DNA of 14,330 nt, taken from RBG-16-66-20 sp964564865 (lineage in GTDB: Bacteria; Pseudomonadota; Gammaproteobacteria; Burkholderiales; SG8-39). A program made the translations under genes and the position numbers. Position 1 is the first letter of the stretch. Every line of letters starts with the position of its first letter. The notes beneath the pieces were generated by a model. That model worked only from the letters and a program-made list of their open reading frames with translations, ran no database searches and was not told the DNA's origin. This document shows, one piece after another, positions 13,439-14,330 of the stretch. The stretch spans positions 1 through 14,330 of the forward strand of contig CAZMDA010000077.1 in NCBI GenBank assembly GCA_964564865.1, read 5' to 3'.

Positions 13439-14330
13439 AGCCTCCCTTTCGAGCCGACCAGGTCGGCAGCCTCCTGCGCCCGAAGGATCTCGCCGACGCC
13501 CGCAAGCAGTTCAAGGAAGGAAAGCTCGACGCCGCCGCGCTCAAGGCAATCGAGGATCGCTCGATCCTGGACGCGGTGCGCCGGCAGGAAGCCGCCGGCC
13601 TCAAGTCCATCACCGACGGCGAGATGCGCCGCGACTGGTGGCACCTGGACTTCATGACGCAGCTGGACGGCGTCACCGCGGTGGTGAACCCGGGGCCGAA
13701 ATTCGGCGGCACCGAGGAGCAGCCGCCGATTCCGTCCGTCACCGGAAGAATCGGCTGCTCCAAGCCCATCTTCGTGGACCATTTCAAGTACCTGAAGTCG
13801 GTGACGAAGGAAACCGCCAAGCTCACCATCCCCTCGCCCGCGATGCTGCACCTGCGCGGCGGGCGCAGCTCCATCTCGCAGGCGGTGTATCCGGACCTGG
13901 CCGAGTTCTGGGCGGACACCGCCGCCGCCTACCGCAAGGCGATCCGCCAGTTCGCCGACGCCGGCTGCAGCTACCTGCAACTGGACGACGTCAGCTTCTC
14001 GTACCTGTGCGACCCGAAGATCCAGGACACGGCCCGGAAGAACGGCGACGACCCGGCGCTGCTGCCGCGCCAGTACGCCGACGCGGTCTCCGCCGCGGTG
14101 AAGGACCGCCCCGCCGGCATGACCATCACCATGCACACCTGCCGCGGCAACTTCAAGTCGAGCTGGGTCGCCTCCGGCGGCTACGAGACGGTGGCCGAGG
14201 CCATGTTCTCCTCCGGCGTGGATGCGTTCTTCATGGAGTTCGACGACGAGCGCTCCGGCACCTTCGAGCCGCTGCGCTACCTGCCCAGGGGCAAGAAGGT
14301 GGTGCTGGGGCTGGTGACCACCAAGGTGGG
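13435..14330 (+). CDS. MetE C-terminal-domain family protein (methionine synthase II-like), partial
   Basis: The first 298 residues of a protein in the family of cobalamin-independent methionine synthase C-terminal domains; the 3' end is outside the window. It begins FRADQVGSLLRP (5-16) without the N-terminal half of MetE, as the short stand-alone forms (about 370 residues) do. Visible blocks are SITDGEMRRDWWHLDF (58-73), LQLDDVSFSYL (191-201), and two zinc-ligand segments: MHTCRGN (233-239) with His234 and Cys236, and FMEFDDERSG (266-275) with Glu268. The last zinc Cys would lie beyond the edge. Members transfer a methyl or alkyl group to a thiol; the family also contains epoxyalkane:coenzyme M transferase. 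The acceptor here is unknown. The ATG overlaps the lyase stop (ATGA), so it is part of the same operon rather than a methionine-biosynthesis unit. Confidence 0.88.
   Translation, partial: MKPPFRADQVGSLLRPKDLADARKQFKEGKLDAAALKAIEDRSILDAVRRQEAAGLKSITDGEMRRDWWHLDFMTQLDGVTAVVNPGPKFGGTEEQPPIPSVTGRIGCSKPIFVDHFKYLKSVTKETAKLTIPSPAMLHLRGGRSSISQAVYPDLAEFWADTAAAYRKAIRQFADAGCSYLQLDDVSFSYLCDPKIQDTARKNGDDPALLPRQYADAVSAAVKDRPAGMTITMHTCRGNFKSSWVASGGYETVAEAMFSSGVDAFFMEFDDERSGTFEPLRYLPRGKKVVLGLVTTKV

Noticed and set aside
1..14330. Search for CRISPR arrays, tRNA/rRNA genes, insertion sequences and integrase genes
   Set aside because: No regularly spaced repeats, no tRNA-like cloverleaf or rRNA segment, and no transposase or integrase motifs were seen by reading; the window is an ordinary chromosomal-type catabolic region in this respect.

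Overview
The window is GC-rich DNA with long shadow frames on both strands. It looks like a catabolic island of a betaproteobacterium, probably Burkholderiales. This placement is inferred from the base composition, the Bug/TctC-type tripartite tricarboxylate receptor, and the mix of CaiB, crotonase, CoA-ligase and PcaGH genes; no rRNA or other taxonomic marker is present. A run of 100 N at 8281-8380 shows that this is a draft scaffold.

Main operon, minus strand, read from right to left (12481 down to 3314): TauD/TfdA-family 2-oxoglutarate dioxygenase, PcaH-like and PcaG-like intradiol dioxygenase subunits, MarR regulator, FabK/2-nitropropane-dioxygenase-type flavoprotein, crotonase (cut by the gap), EamA transporter (cut by the gap), CaiB/BaiF CoA-transferase, second crotonase, AMP-forming acyl-CoA ligase and a Bug-type periplasmic receptor. 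Nearly every junction is an ATGA or TGATG start/stop overlap, so translation is probably coupled along the chain. A strong GC hairpin follows the receptor gene.

Divergent operon, plus strand (12521 to the right edge): an HMG-CoA-lyase-like DRE-TIM metallolyase, coupled by ATGA to a protein of the MetE C-terminal domain family that runs off the window. The two operons are separated by only 39 bp. That spacer holds two overlapping promoters in almost perfect mirror symmetry, and both appear to start transcription at or very near the ATG.

Second minus-strand unit (about 3040 to the left edge): a stand-alone Gre/Rnk C-terminal-domain protein, an MFS transporter, an acyl-CoA dehydrogenase and a RidA-family protein (partial).

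How the genes may work together (inference): uptake through the receptor or transporters, oxygenation or ether cleavage by the TauD-like enzyme, intradiol ring opening by PcaGH, then CoA activation, double-bond reduction or hydration, and retro-aldol cleavage by the lyase. None of the usual beta-ketoadipate genes (pcaB, pcaC, pcaD, pcaIJ, pcaF) is visible, so the ring-cleavage product may be handled by a CoA-dependent route that I do not recognise.
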